Source: Pseudomonas quercus (GTDB lineage: Bacteria > Pseudomonadota > Gammaproteobacteria > Pseudomonadales > Pseudomonadaceae). Taken from it: a stretch of DNA of 64,000 nucleotides. The stretch spans positions 248,001 through 312,000 of the forward strand of contig NZ_JAAVJI010000001.1 of the NCBI RefSeq assembly GCF_012033695.1, given 5' to 3'. How positions within the stretch are numbered: the first letter of the stretch is position 1; each line of letters begins with the position of its first letter. The notes beneath the pieces are model-generated. The model searched no databases. It was not told the DNA's origin and saw only the letters and a list, made by a program, of their open reading frames with translations. Shown piece by piece: positions 10,393-17,928 of the stretch. The translations under genes and the position numbers were made by a program.

Positions 10393-10543
10393 GACGTTAA
10401 AGATTTTGTTTATCGAACTGACACTTTATCTGGTTTGTGCACGTATGCAAGACAGCTCACTATTTGCTCATACACCAGAGCGTAAGCGTTAACGGCTAAG
10501 CCGTCACCGCCTAACGCTCGATTACCCACCCGGAGTAAATAAC

Positions 10544-11317
10544 ATGAGTCATCAATTCAGCGGGAAGAAATTGTTGGTCATTGGCGGCACCAGCGGCATG
10601 GGCATGGCCATCGCTCGCCACGTTCTGCAACAGGGCGGTACCGCCGTTATCGTTGGTAGCCGTGCCGAGAAAACCGAGCAAGCGCGCCAAGCCCTTTCGG
10701 CCTTTGGCCCTATCAGCGCCTTCACGGCCAACCTGACCAATGCAGAAGGCGTAGCAGCGGTATTGGCCGAAATTGACGCGCATCACGCTGACATCGACCT
10801 GTTGGTCAATGCTGCTGGCGTGTTCTTTCCCAAGCCTTTCCTGGAACATCAGGAAGCGGACTACGATCAGTACATGCAGCTGAACAAAGCCACTTTCTTC
10901 ATCACCCAGAAAGTAGCTGAGAACCTGGTAGCTAAGGGCCGTCCTGGCGCCATCGTCAACATCGGCTCGATGTGGGCCCGGCAAGCCATTGCTGCAACTC
11001 CTTCCTCGGCTTACTCCATGGCTAAAGCCGGCCTGCATGCGTTGACCCAACACCTGGCGATGGAACTGGCGCCTAAGCAGATCCGCGTGAACGCTGTATC
11101 GCCTGCCGTGGTTGAAACCCCGATCTACGAAGGCTTCATTCCCAAGGCCGAGGTTCATTCGGCCTTGCAAGGTTTCAATGCTTTCCATCCGATTGGCCGG
11201 GTAGGTACCCCAGAAGACGTCGCAGAAGTGGTCGCCTTGCTGCTCTCCGACAAGGCTGGCTGGGTTACGGGTGCCATTTGGGACGTTGACGGCGGTGTCA
11301 TGGCCGGCCGCAACTAA
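10544..11317 (+). CDS. SDR-family oxidoreductase
   Basis: 257-residue classical short-chain dehydrogenase/reductase. The Rossmann motif GGTSGMG lies at residues 15-21, the NAG-like motif is LLVNAAGVF, and the catalytic Ser-Tyr-Lys are in NIGSMWA and SAYSMAKAG. The C-terminus [15 protein letters not shown] and [11 protein letters not shown] is typical. The SRA after the second strand (VGSRAEK) favours NADPH over NADH. The substrate is unknown. GGAG lies 8 bases ahead of the ATG. It is likely the target of the divergent LysR, and a cupin gene follows. Confidence 0.9.
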   Translation: MSHQFSGKKLLVIGGTSGMGMAIARHVLQQGGTAVIVGSRAEKTEQARQALSAFGPISAFTANLTNAEGVAAVLAEIDAHHADIDLLVNAAGVFFPKPFLEHQEADYDQYMQLNKATFFITQKVAENLVAKGRPGAIVNIGSMWARQAIAATPSSAYSMAKAGLHALTQHLAMELAPKQIRVNAVSPAVVETPIYEGFIPKAEVHSALQGFNAFHPIGRVGTPEDVAEVVALLLSDKAGWVTGAIWDVDGGVMAGRN

Positions 11318-11321
11318 ATTA

Positions 11322-11441
11322 GAAGCCTGCCAAGGCGAAATCGCTGAAGCGCTGGGTGTAGCAGTCGCACTCAATGCCGGTGCTGCCCTGGTATATTCCG
11401 CTCGGGTAATGGATGCCTACGCTCAACTGCCTACGTTTTAA
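11322..11441 (+). pseudogene. C-terminal fragment of carboxymuconolactone decarboxylase-like gene
   Basis: Immediately after the SDR stop an open stretch of 39 codons without a start reads EACQGEIAEALGVAVALNAG, then AALVYSARVMDAYAQL and a stop. This is the typical final helix pair of CMD/AhpD-like proteins. The front of the gene, including the CxxC part, is gone. It suggests that the SDR-cupin cassette once included a CMD-like partner, lost by deletion. Confidence 0.55.
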
Positions 11442-11472
11442 TCTTCTACCTCGTACGTTCTGGGAGCGCCTC

Positions 11473-12147
11473 ATGTTGGTCAATGCTGACTTCACCCGTC
11501 CGGCAGTCGTCGCTGTCGAGGACTACCACTGGGTTGCCTCGCCCCAGGCGGGGGTCGAACGCGTCATGCTTGACCGAGTGGGAGCTGAAAAAGCACGGGC
11601 CACCAGCATTGTCCGCTACGCACCGGGCTCGGTCTTTCCGAGCCATGGTCATCCCGGCGGTGAAGAGATCCTGGTGCTCGACGGCACCTTCGCGGACGAT
11701 GACGGCCACTATCCGGCCGGCTGGTACCTGCGTAACCCTTCCGGTTCGATGCACGCGCCTTCCAGCCCGAAGGGCGCTGTAATTTTCGTCAAGCTGCGGC
11801 AGATGCGTGAAGACGATCAGCTCATGGTGCGTTTGGACACCTATGATCCTGCGAATTGGCGCCCGGGCCGTGACGGGTCTGTCTGTCCGTTGTATAGCAA
11901 CGACAGCGAAGAGGTTTACCTGTTGCGTCTCAAGGGAGAAGGCTCCGTCTTCGGCAACCGTTCAACCCAGACTGAAATCCTGATTGTTGCCGGCGAGGTA
12001 TTCACAAATGGGCATCGATTCGCTTCCGGCAGCTGGCTGCGGTTCCCCCCCGGCCCGCCGGAGCAGCTACAGGCGGGCACGCAAGGCGCCACGCTCTACC
12101 TACGGCTCGGGGAATCGATAGGCGTATCTCAAGAGGCTTCGGTGTGA
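11473..12147 (+). CDS. Double-cupin protein, ChrR-like
   Basis: 224 residues from the ATG at 11473, chosen for GGGAG just upstream. There are two cupin halves: the first has metal-ligand candidates SHGHPGGEEILVLDG and a later His in GSMHAPS; the second (about residues 120-215: YLLRLKGEG, EILIVAGEVF, RFPPGPPEQL) keeps the fold but lacks the HxH pair. Similar to the ChrR-type cupin fold of anti-sigma and acetylacetone-dioxygenase-like proteins, but without the N-terminal zinc anti-sigma domain. Probably a metal-dependent enzyme or sensor acting with the SDR. Last intact gene before the right repeat. Confidence 0.75.
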   Translation: MLVNADFTRPAVVAVEDYHWVASPQAGVERVMLDRVGAEKARATSIVRYAPGSVFPSHGHPGGEEILVLDGTFADDDGHYPAGWYLRNPSGSMHAPSSPKGAVIFVKLRQMREDDQLMVRLDTYDPANWRPGRDGSVCPLYSNDSEEVYLLRLKGEGSVFGNRSTQTEILIVAGEVFTNGHRFASGSWLRFPPGPPEQLQAGTQGATLYLRLGESIGVSQEASV

Positions 12148-12200
12148 ATCAAGTGCGTGTTGCAGTTATTGGCGGGATGCCGGGGAGGTTTGAGGCCTCT

Positions 12201-12359
12201 TGCACGCATGGGGGTGCGAGTGTTCAAATCCCTCCGTCCCGACCAATATATCTAATGACTTACCACCTTCGGGTGGTTTTGTTGTTTTTGGGCCTAGTGA
12301 CTTTATGAGTGACATCACATTCTTATCCGGTCCACCGTTTCAATAGGGTCAACACCGGC
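12201..12359 (+). repeat. Right copy of tRNA-Pro direct repeat (attR-like)
   Basis: Begins with a broken tRNA-Pro 3' part (GCATGGGG, then GAGTGTTC and CTCCGTCCCGACCA, with the bases between the anticodon and T arms deleted). The terminator, the 43-base identical run and then the degraded convergent gene end follow. The truncated tRNA cannot fold as a functional tRNA. This marks the right boundary of the 7.3-12.2 kb island or the left boundary of a second element. Confidence 0.8.
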
Positions 12360-12455
12360 CCGCGCACAACTGTGCCTGATATGTTTTAGGCCGACTCGAT
12401 CAGCCTCCCATCTACTGCTACGATTGATCGAACGTCAGTTCGATAAGGAAACGGT

Positions 12456-12632
12456 GTGGAAAGGGCATTCCGGAATTCGATGTTTCTAGTAGGGCTACCC
12501 CTCGCAATCTGCGGCTTCAGCCCCGGTGTGACGGGACTGATCGCTCATGGGACCTTGGCCTACGTGGCGCCAGGCCTTCTTATTCCAGGCCTGATATTCA
12601 TGATCATTGGCTGGATGCAGTCGAGGCACTAA
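12456..12632 (+). CDS. Short two-helix membrane protein
   Basis: 58 codons from a GTG at 12456 preceded by AAGGAA at 12445-12450. The product is basic at the start (VERAFRNS) and has two hydrophobic segments, MFLVGLPLAICGF and APGLLIPGLIFMIIGWM, ending QSRH. No family is recognised. Size and topology resemble phage superinfection or holin-like proteins, but this is only a possibility. It stands alone between the right repeat and the SOS gene group. Confidence 0.45.
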   Translation: MERAFRNSMFLVGLPLAICGFSPGVTGLIAHGTLAYVAPGLLIPGLIFMIIGWMQSRH

Positions 12633-12745
12633 GCACGCAGTGTGAGTTTGGAACATCGGGCGTGCGGGCAAATCATTTCAATACTGTACAGCCGCCGAGT
12701 GTTGAGTTGGGCAATGTCTGCGAGGCCGGACGCTGCCCCTATTCT

Positions 12746-12991
12746 TCAACCTGCTTGGCCCTTGGAAGGCTTCCCCACCTCCCGCCTCAATATGGAGGCA
12801 AGGTCCCGCCACGGCAATTGAGCTGCCGGGATCTTCGCAGTGCAGAAGGGGTAGTGTACGAACGGGCGCCCAGCTTCTATCAGGCCTTGTCGCGCACCAC
12901 AGGTACGGCAGCACACTTGGTCATCGATGATTTCCCAATAGCTTCTCCAACGGTTCACAGTGCCTCCTGGCCGACCAAGCGCGGTTTCCAT
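12746..12991 (-). CDS. Small Cys-rich protein, divergent from LexA-like box
   Basis: 81 residues with VCCRTCGARQ and a later FVHYPFC, a spacing that could bind zinc, followed by WRDLASILRRE. A strong ribosome binding site (AGGAAGG, then G-rich spacer) precedes the ATG at 12991, which supports this frame over the overlapping plus-strand frames. I recall similar small CxxC proteins among Pseudomonas phage-region genes. It shares a 52-bp promoter region, with a LexA-like palindrome, with the divergent gene at 13044, so SOS control is likely. Confidence 0.6.
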   Translation of the reverse strand: METALGRPGGTVNRWRSYWEIIDDQVCCRTCGARQGLIEAGRPFVHYPFCTAKIPAAQLPWRDLASILRREVGKPSKGQAG

Positions 12992-13015
12992 TCCCCCCTT
13001 CCTGAAGGATAATTA

Positions 13016-13031
13016 CTGTATAGATATACAT
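13016..13031 (+). promoter_or_regulatory. LexA-like box between divergent small genes
   Basis: CTGTATAGATATACAT differs from the gammaproteobacterial LexA consensus CTG-N10-CAG only at the last base and keeps the alternating TA core. It is centred between the starts at 12991 (minus) and 13044 (plus), so it could repress both. Confidence 0.6.
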
Positions 13032-13043
13032 ATAGGAAGGACT

Positions 13044-13346
13044 ATGTACTTCGCAGTAATCCGCATGTATACCCACGGTGTCAAGCGGGAACCGAACGAT
13101 GTACCACTAAGCGAAGCGGTACAAGGCGATCTGAAAATAGGGGTGGAGAGGTGTGAGCGAGTGGTGGGGCATGCCCCCAGGGCTGTACTGATTGCACCAG
13201 GCACCCGGCAGCACCTGCTGCCTCCGTTGGTAAATGTGCGCGTGGATACGATGTCGACACGCGCTTTTACGGTCGTAGGGCAGGAGCAGGAGGGTGGCCA
13301 GACGTACCTGCAGACCTGGCACTGTAGGATTGTTCGAACGCTATAG
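13044..13346 (+). CDS. Conserved small protein, probably SOS-regulated
   Basis: 100 residues from the ATG at 13044, preceded by AGGAAGG at 13034-13040. It begins MYFAVIRMYTHG and contains VERCERVVGHAPRAVL; there is no signal peptide and no membrane segment. I do not recognise a named domain. A LexA-like box lies 13 bases upstream of the start. It converges on the DUF1654 gene, leaving 15 bp between the stops. Position and control suggest a prophage- or tailocin-associated accessory protein. Confidence 0.6.
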   Translation: MYFAVIRMYTHGVKREPNDVPLSEAVQGDLKIGVERCERVVGHAPRAVLIAPGTRQHLLPPLVNVRVDTMSTRAFTVVGQEQEGGQTYLQTWHCRIVRTL

Positions 13347-13361
13347 GCACGCTGAGTGTGT

Positions 13362-13616
13362 TCAATGCTCCGTAGGCACACTCCACACCAGCGTAAGAAA
13401 ATGATTCCCGCGATGGCGAATAGTGACGTGCTCGTTCTCGCCAATTTCCTCTATGAGCCGATCCCAATCCTGTTCCTGGTCTTCAGGCCGACGTTCCAGC
13501 ACGGCTGACCTGGAAAGTTGGGAAGCCGACGAGTTGATGACTTTTTGAAGCCGCAGCCCCATCAGCTCGTACGAGGTGGGCGGGGTGTGTGTAGCGCGGG
13601 TCTCTGTACGTGCCAT
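13362..13616 (-). CDS. DUF1654 protein with LexA box
   Basis: 84 residues from the ATG at 13616 (GGAGG seven bases upstream). The sequence TPPTSYELMGLRLQKVINSS, ARSAVLERR and DWDRLIEEI matches the DUF1654 family of Pseudomonas, small helical proteins of unknown function often found near prophages and DNA-damage genes. A perfect LexA box sits at 13633-13648, directly over the expected promoter, so induction by DNA damage is likely. The longer frame extending to 13832 would run through that box and is rejected. Confidence 0.85.
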   Translation of the reverse strand: MARTETRATHTPPTSYELMGLRLQKVINSSASQLSRSAVLERRPEDQEQDWDRLIEEIGENEHVTIRHRGNHFLTLVWSVPTEH

Positions 13617-13632
13617 GGTAGCCTCCGAATAA

Positions 13633-13648
13633 CTGTATTTATAAACAG
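13633..13648 (-). promoter_or_regulatory. LexA box of DUF1654 gene
   Basis: CTGTATTTATAAACAG fits CTG-N10-CAG with the AT-rich centre expected of LexA operators, 17 bases upstream of the DUF1654 start. Confidence 0.85.
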
Positions 13649-13712
13649 TATTCCAAGGCTTCACTGAAAGCAAGCCTAGGCTGTATCGAGGTACGGCAAG
13701 TTTGAAGGGCAC

Positions 13713-13735
13713 AAAAAAGCCCGCACAAGGCGGGC
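13713..13735 (-). terminator. Terminator of S24 repressor gene
   Basis: Read on the minus strand: GCCCGC-CTTGT-GCGGGC followed by six T. It lies 24 bp beyond the stop of the repressor gene and insulates it from the DUF1654 promoter. Confidence 0.85.
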
Positions 13736-13759
13736 ACATGAAAAGGGGAGCGCTAACCG

Positions 13760-14416
13760 CTACAGGCGGCCGAGAATCTTGCTGGGCGCAAGAATGTTGC
13801 CCACATAGTGAATGGCCTGCACGTCCTGCCAATTCACGAACAAGCGGTCGCCATAAGCAGAATTCACCGACATCAGGCTCACACCATCGTCGTTCTCGAA
13901 TAGCAGCTCTTTGACCATGCTTTGCCCATCCCGGGTGGTCACCATCACATATTCACCCGGCACCAGCCGATGGTTCGGTTCGCACACGGCTACCCAGCCG
14001 CTGCGTATCGCCGGCGCCATGGAGTCCCCTTTCAAGCGCAGGGCGTAAGCGTCCTCGTCCCTGGACCAGGTTTCCACATGGCCGTCGCCGCCATCGAGCT
14101 CGAACCAGAAGCCCTCCGGGCCTAACTGTGCTGTTCCCACAATCTCAATCCTTCGAGCCACTGACGTAATCGGAGGGCCTGGTTCCACATTTGGCTCTAT
14201 AGAGACCGCCGGGGAGTCTCCGCCCACCATGAGCCAGGCCACAGAGACCCCAAGGCAATTGGCGAGCGCAGCCAGCCGGCTGCCCCGAGGGCTTGACTTG
14301 CCTGCTTCCCAACCTTGCACAGCTTGAGGGGACACCCCAAGCGCTCTGGCAAGCTCGGACTGATTCAGGCCTTTCTGTTCGCGTGCCGTACCGATGCGGC
14401 TATGGAGTGTGCTCAT
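13760..14416 (-). CDS. Phage-type repressor: HTH plus S24 peptidase
   Basis: 218 residues from the ATG at 14416 (STLHSRIGTAREQ). An Xre helix-turn-helix (QSELARALGVSPQAVQGWEAG) is followed by a linker with a possible autocleavage region (VGTAQLGPEGF) and an S24 LexA/CI-like domain. Catalytic Ser is in GDSMAP and Lys in SMVKELL. Such repressors hold prophages or pyocin genes silent and are cleaved with RecA after DNA damage. It is divergent from com and the GH5-holin-endolysin genes, so it probably controls them through the TTGTA-type palindromes at 14428-14490. Confidence 0.9.
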   Translation of the reverse strand: MSTLHSRIGTAREQKGLNQSELARALGVSPQAVQGWEAGKSSPRGSRLAALANCLGVSVAWLMVGGDSPAVSIEPNVEPGPPITSVARRIEIVGTAQLGPEGFWFELDGGDGHVETWSRDEDAYALRLKGDSMAPAIRSGWVAVCEPNHRLVPGEYVMVTTRDGQSMVKELLFENDDGVSLMSVNSAYGDRLFVNWQDVQAIHYVGNILAPSKILGRL

Positions 14417-14427
14417 GGCGATCACTA

Positions 14428-14490
14428 TACAATTCAGGGTTGTAGAAATCATTACAAAAAAAGCTTGTAAGTCGCAATCTATACTTGTAA
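14428..14490. promoter_or_regulatory. Candidate repressor operators
   Basis: The intergenic region between repressor and com carries repeated TTGTA half-sites: TACAA at 14428-14432, a palindrome TTGTA-N8-TACAA at 14440-14457, and TTGTAA at 14465-14470 and 14485-14490. Several spaced palindromic half-sites between divergent phage promoters are what CI-like repressors bind. Assigned by eye. Confidence 0.55.
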
Positions 14491-14549
14491 CCTGATGTCA
14501 CTGGATACGAACACAGGCCAGCGGGGATTAACAGCGAGGACCTTTCCAC

Positions 14550-14732
14550 ATGTTGAACGACTGCCGCTGTGGCAACTGCAACCGACTGCTCGCCCGAATG
14601 GGCGAGTTCACTGAACTCCAGATCAAATGCTCCCGCTGCGGAACATTGAATCATGTGAAGGCCAAGCGCCTCGAGCCAACGCCCTTGAGCGTAGAACAGG
14701 CAGCACGACTGCTTTCCTTATCTACTGACTAA
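14550..14732 (+). CDS. Com-like zinc-finger regulator
   Basis: 60 residues with paired CxxC knuckles: CGNC near residue 8 and CSRC near residue 27, in the frame CRCGNCNRLLARMG and LQIKCSRCGTLNHV. This is the Com family of phage Mu, whose Com binds mom mRNA and activates its translation. No mom gene is present here, and the next gene is a GH5 enzyme. Com-like genes often persist in Pseudomonas prophages and tailocin regions next to the repressor. It may regulate translation of the downstream gene, 13 bp away; that is inference. Confidence 0.8.
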   Translation: MLNDCRCGNCNRLLARMGEFTELQIKCSRCGTLNHVKAKRLEPTPLSVEQAARLLSLSTD

Positions 14733-14745
14733 GAGGCAACACACC

Positions 14746-15927
14746 ATGGCTAATTCAAGCACCGGCATCAACACGCTGACCAACATTCCACTGTTGGGTA
14801 TCAACCTGGGCTCCCATGCAAACGCTCGGCAGATCGTGCCCGGCGAGGCGGGCACTCATTACTTCTGGCCTACCCGCGACACCATCACCCTCTGGGTGAA
14901 GCAGCGCGGCGTTCGCCTTATTCGCTTCCCTTTCGAAGTGCAGCGGGCGATCAACCTCACCAACGAAGGCTTGCCAGGGCAGGGCGCCAGCCTGGATACC
15001 ACCTTTGTAAGCAAATGGAAGGAGCTGCTGGGGTGGATTCGCGCAGACTCCAACGGTGAAGCGAAAATCATCCCGGACCCACACCATTACATGCGCCTGA
15101 TGCGCTATGAAACGGCCAACGGCAAGATGACCGGGCGCCTGCTGCCAGCCAACCAGGCCGGTAACCAAGGTAACCGCTGGAAGGCCACCGAGCCTGTGCT
15201 TATCAACGACAGCAATAGCATCAGTGGGGCGGCCTGGTCGGCCATTCACCTGGCCAACTTCCACCAGAAGCTGGTGCAGTCCTGTGACGACCCGATGGTG
15301 CTGGGTTGGGGGCTGGGTAACGAGCCCTATGCACAGACCACGCCCAATGCAACGGACTACATCACGGCAGAGGGGATGAATACGCTGTATATCAACACCA
15401 TGAACACGGTGCTGAAGTACTTGCGCAACAGCTCCAAGAAACCGGTGTTTATCTGTGGCTTGCAGTATGCAAGTGCTCGCAACTGGGAAAATGCGTCAAA
15501 AGACCTGCAAGCACAAATTGTAGATTCGGCCAATTCGATTGTGTGGGAAGTACACGGCTACGGAGACGTAGACGGCGGCTCCAGTGGTGCCTACAACGGT
15601 GACAACACCCAGATAAAGCCCGACGTCTTTACCAAAGCGGCACCGGACGGGATCTTCACACCCATGTTCGAGTATGCCACCAAGAACAAAATGGCTACTT
15701 ACATTGGTGAGGTAGGCATCCCCAGCACTGACGCGGCCCGCACGGCGCTGAAGAACCTGCTGGACCTGATGGTGACCAAACAGGTCCCTGGCACGCTGTG
15801 GGTCACCGGCCCTGGTTCGGACACCGAGAAGATGAGCCTGGAACGCTCGGACCAAGCGGCTACGGTGGCACTGGTTACGCCGTACTTCGCCAAACGGATC
15901 AGCCACTGGAACTTCTCCGCGAGCTGA
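14746..15927 (+). CDS. GH5-type glycoside hydrolase without signal peptide
   Basis: 393-residue cellulase-superfamily TIM barrel. Seen: the HAN/RFPFE early-strand motif (VRLIRFPFEV), a DPHHYMR motif, the acid/base Glu193 in GWGLGNEPYA, VHGYGD, and the nucleophile Glu322 in YIGEVGIPS. These fit endo-glucanases of family 5, acting on beta-glucan or related polymers. There is no N-terminal signal peptide (MANSSTGINTLTN), which is unusual for a polysaccharide hydrolase. It lies between com and a holin-endolysin pair in a phage-derived, SOS-linked segment where tail genes would be expected, so release by cell lysis is plausible. The substrate could also be an exopolysaccharide. Confidence 0.8.
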   Translation: MANSSTGINTLTNIPLLGINLGSHANARQIVPGEAGTHYFWPTRDTITLWVKQRGVRLIRFPFEVQRAINLTNEGLPGQGASLDTTFVSKWKELLGWIRADSNGEAKIIPDPHHYMRLMRYETANGKMTGRLLPANQAGNQGNRWKATEPVLINDSNSISGAAWSAIHLANFHQKLVQSCDDPMVLGWGLGNEPYAQTTPNATDYITAEGMNTLYINTMNTVLKYLRNSSKKPVFICGLQYASARNWENASKDLQAQIVDSANSIVWEVHGYGDVDGGSSGAYNGDNTQIKPDVFTKAAPDGIFTPMFEYATKNKMATYIGEVGIPSTDAARTALKNLLDLMVTKQVPGTLWVTGPGSDTEKMSLERSDQAATVALVTPYFAKRISHWNFSAS

Positions 15928-16038
15928 CTCACCCCTAGCCCGGCACTCGCCGGGCATCCATCCCGCTGCCGGTCTTGCACGCCTTGCCAGTGTGCAGGCC
16001 GGTGGCGGCCTGTTCCGCATCACGCCGCGAGGTGACGT

Positions 16039-16365
16039 ATGGACTTCTTTCAGCGGATGTTCACCCGGCTTGACTGGATGATGGCGGGCTTGTTCGGCGC
16101 CCTTGTTGCCAGCCGTTGGCACAAGGAAGACCTGAGCGATTGCGCGTCATGGCTGATGTTTCTGTTCACGGGCATGGCTTGCGCGCACTACCTTACCGGC
16201 ATGGTGAGCGCCTACTTCGGCGTTGTCGAACCTAGCAGCGTGGCAGGGGTAGGGTTCCTGCTGGGCGCGTTTGGAGGGTCGCTGGTGGCCGCCATTACCC
16301 GTGCTATCAAGGCAGCAGACCTATGGTCAATCATCCGAAGCAAATTCGGAGGGCCCAAACCATGA
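16039..16365 (+). CDS. Phage holin-like membrane protein
   Basis: 108 residues with several hydrophobic segments (WMMAGLFGALVA, WLMFLFTGMACAHYL, VAGVGFLLGAFGGSLVAAI) and a basic C-terminus. The pattern and the context just ahead of an endolysin match holins of Pseudomonas prophages, which permeabilise the inner membrane to let the endolysin out. GAGGTGA precedes the ATG. The next gene starts 61 bp later. Confidence 0.8.
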   Translation: MDFFQRMFTRLDWMMAGLFGALVASRWHKEDLSDCASWLMFLFTGMACAHYLTGMVSAYFGVVEPSSVAGVGFLLGAFGGSLVAAITRAIKAADLWSIIRSKFGGPKP

Positions 16366-16426
16366 CCCCTTGCATGCTCCACCTTTGCAATACCCTGGCC
16401 GCAAGGCCTTCACACCGGAGGTGCGT

Positions 16427-16978
16427 ATGCCTCTGACCGACATTCAACTGCGGCAGATCTTCCCGCTGGCGGGGGACCGCGCCAGCGCTTACCTGAATTC
16501 GATCAACCTGGCCATGGCGCGTTACGCCATCGACACCCCCCTCAGGGTCAGCGCTTTTCTCGCGCAGGTCGGCCAGGAGTCTGGCCAACTTCGATACGTT
16601 CGTGAGTTGGGCAGCGATCGCTACCTGGAGCGCTATGACACCGGGCCCCTCGCCAAGCGTTTGGGGAACACCCCCTGGGCAGATGGCGATGGCCAAGCCT
16701 ACCGTGGCAGGGGGCTGCTTCAGGTCACCGGCCGCGACAACTACCTGGCCTGCAGCCTGGCCCTGTTCGGCGATCAGAGGCTGCTGGGTTCGCCCGAGCT
16801 CCTTGAACAGCCCTGCTATGCGGCTTTGTCCGCTGGTTGGTACTGGGCGATGCGCCACCTCAACAGGCTGGCTGATGGCGGGGATACCGAGGCGATTACC
16901 CGTGCCATCAACGGCGGGCTCAAGGGGTTGCCCGAGCGAAAAGCCTTTTATGACCGGGCGTTGAAGGTGCTCACATAA
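16427..16978 (+). CDS. GH19 endolysin (chitinase-class lysozyme)
   Basis: 183 residues from the ATG at 16427, which has GGAGG just upstream; the frame is open further back but without a ribosome binding site. Family 19 lysozyme fold: FLAQVGQESGQLRYVRE with the catalytic Glu, then RYRGRG-like YRGRGLLQVTGRDNY and the late AINGGLKGLPER. There is no signal sequence, so it depends on the holin. It cleaves peptidoglycan and, with the holin, forms the lysis cassette of the phage-derived segment. Similar enzymes accompany R-type pyocins. Confidence 0.9.
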   Translation: MPLTDIQLRQIFPLAGDRASAYLNSINLAMARYAIDTPLRVSAFLAQVGQESGQLRYVRELGSDRYLERYDTGPLAKRLGNTPWADGDGQAYRGRGLLQVTGRDNYLACSLALFGDQRLLGSPELLEQPCYAALSAGWYWAMRHLNRLADGGDTEAITRAINGGLKGLPERKAFYDRALKVLT

Positions 16979-17066
16979 GCACTTGCCCCAGTGCCAAACA
17001 TTTTTCAGCGCTGCTAACCCTTTCTTTCGAGCGGCCACCACCTGTGCCGCTCACACCCTCAGCCCC

Positions 17067-17124
17067 TTGACACCTCCCCACAGGGCGACGAATACTCACT
17101 GCAGATTCATATAGATGACTATAT
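17067..17124 (+). promoter_or_regulatory. Promoter and operator of gntR-type gene
   Basis: TTGACA at 17067-17072 and AATACT at 17091-17096, 18 bases apart, form a good sigma70 promoter. Just downstream, at 17109-17124, ATATAG-ATGA-CTATAT is a perfect palindrome around a 4-base centre, well placed for autorepression by the GntR/HutC-type product. Confidence 0.65.
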
Positions 17125-17142
17125 AACAAGGTGAATAAGTCT

Positions 17143-17874
17143 ATGAATTCACTGCCTAGTGATGCACGCTTGCCGCTGTATCAGCGCCTGCGTGACCAGT
17201 TGGCCCAGCAGATTGCCAACAACCGGTGGCGCCCCGGCGAAGCCATTCCTACTGAAGCCGCACTGTCGGCCGAACATCAGTTGTCCACCGGCACCGTGCG
17301 CAAAGCCGTAGACGCTCTGGTTGCCGAAGGCATTCTCGAACGGCATCAGGGCCGAGGCACCTTCGTGCGGCGCCCCCAATTCCATTCTTCGCTGTTTAGG
17401 TTTTTCCGCTTCCAGTCAGCCACAGGCGAACGCCAGGTGCCGGAAAGCCGAATCCTGTCCATCGAGCCCTTGGCTGCACCGTCCGCCGTTGCCCAAGCGC
17501 TGGGCCTGCCTGCTCACGCTGCCGTGATCCGTATCGTTCGCCTTCGCCTGCTGGAGGATCAGCCGGTATTGGCGGAGGACATCTGGCTTGCACGCGCGCG
17601 CTTTCAGGGGCTGCTAGGCATCGACCTTAGCCAGCAAGGGCCGCTGCTTTACCCCATTTACGAGACGGTATGCGGGCAAGTAGTCGCTTTCGCTGAAGAA
17701 ACCCTGACAGCCGAAGCCGTGGACGAGGTGCACGCGCGCCTGCTGCATGTGCCCTTGGGCAGCCCCGTAGTGGTCATCGAACGGCTGGCGCGGGACTACG
17801 CCGGTACGCCATTGGAATGGCGTCGTTCCCGGGGCCACGCTGAACACTTCCGCTACCACGTGGACATTCGTTGA
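17143..17874 (+). CDS. GntR/HutC-family regulator with UTRA domain
   Basis: 243 residues from the ATG at 17143 (AAGGTG nine bases upstream); the GTG at 17131 is an alternative that adds four residues. An N-terminal GntR winged helix (PLYQRLRDQLAQQI, WRPGEAIPTEAALSAE, TVRKAVDALVAEGILERHQGRGTFV) and a C-terminal UTRA ligand-binding domain (residues about 95-240). It ends 54 bp before an MFS permease gene on the same strand, and the cluster goes on with an amidohydrolase and a GntP permease. It most likely represses this cluster until a small acid or sugar derivative appears. Confidence 0.9.
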   Translation: MNSLPSDARLPLYQRLRDQLAQQIANNRWRPGEAIPTEAALSAEHQLSTGTVRKAVDALVAEGILERHQGRGTFVRRPQFHSSLFRFFRFQSATGERQVPESRILSIEPLAAPSAVAQALGLPAHAAVIRIVRLRLLEDQPVLAEDIWLARARFQGLLGIDLSQQGPLLYPIYETVCGQVVAFAEETLTAEAVDEVHARLLHVPLGSPVVVIERLARDYAGTPLEWRRSRGHAEHFRYHVDIR

Positions 17875-17928
17875 CCCCGCCGTCAGCGCTTGTGGGCTGC
17901 TTCACGTTCAACCATAAGGATAAGCACT

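Noticed and set aside
12662..13012. 116-codon plus-strand frame opposite the Cys-rich small gene
   Set aside because: The minus-strand frame has the better ribosome binding site and CxxC content, and it fits the divergent LexA-like box.
13088..13115. Second hrp-box-like sequence (GGAACC ... CCACTAA)
   Set aside because: The spacer is only about 10 bases and it lies inside the coding region of the gene at 13044.
13362..13832. 156-codon version of the DUF1654 gene
   Set aside because: The extension runs through a LexA box and a terminator; the family-like start with a good ribosome binding site is at 13616.
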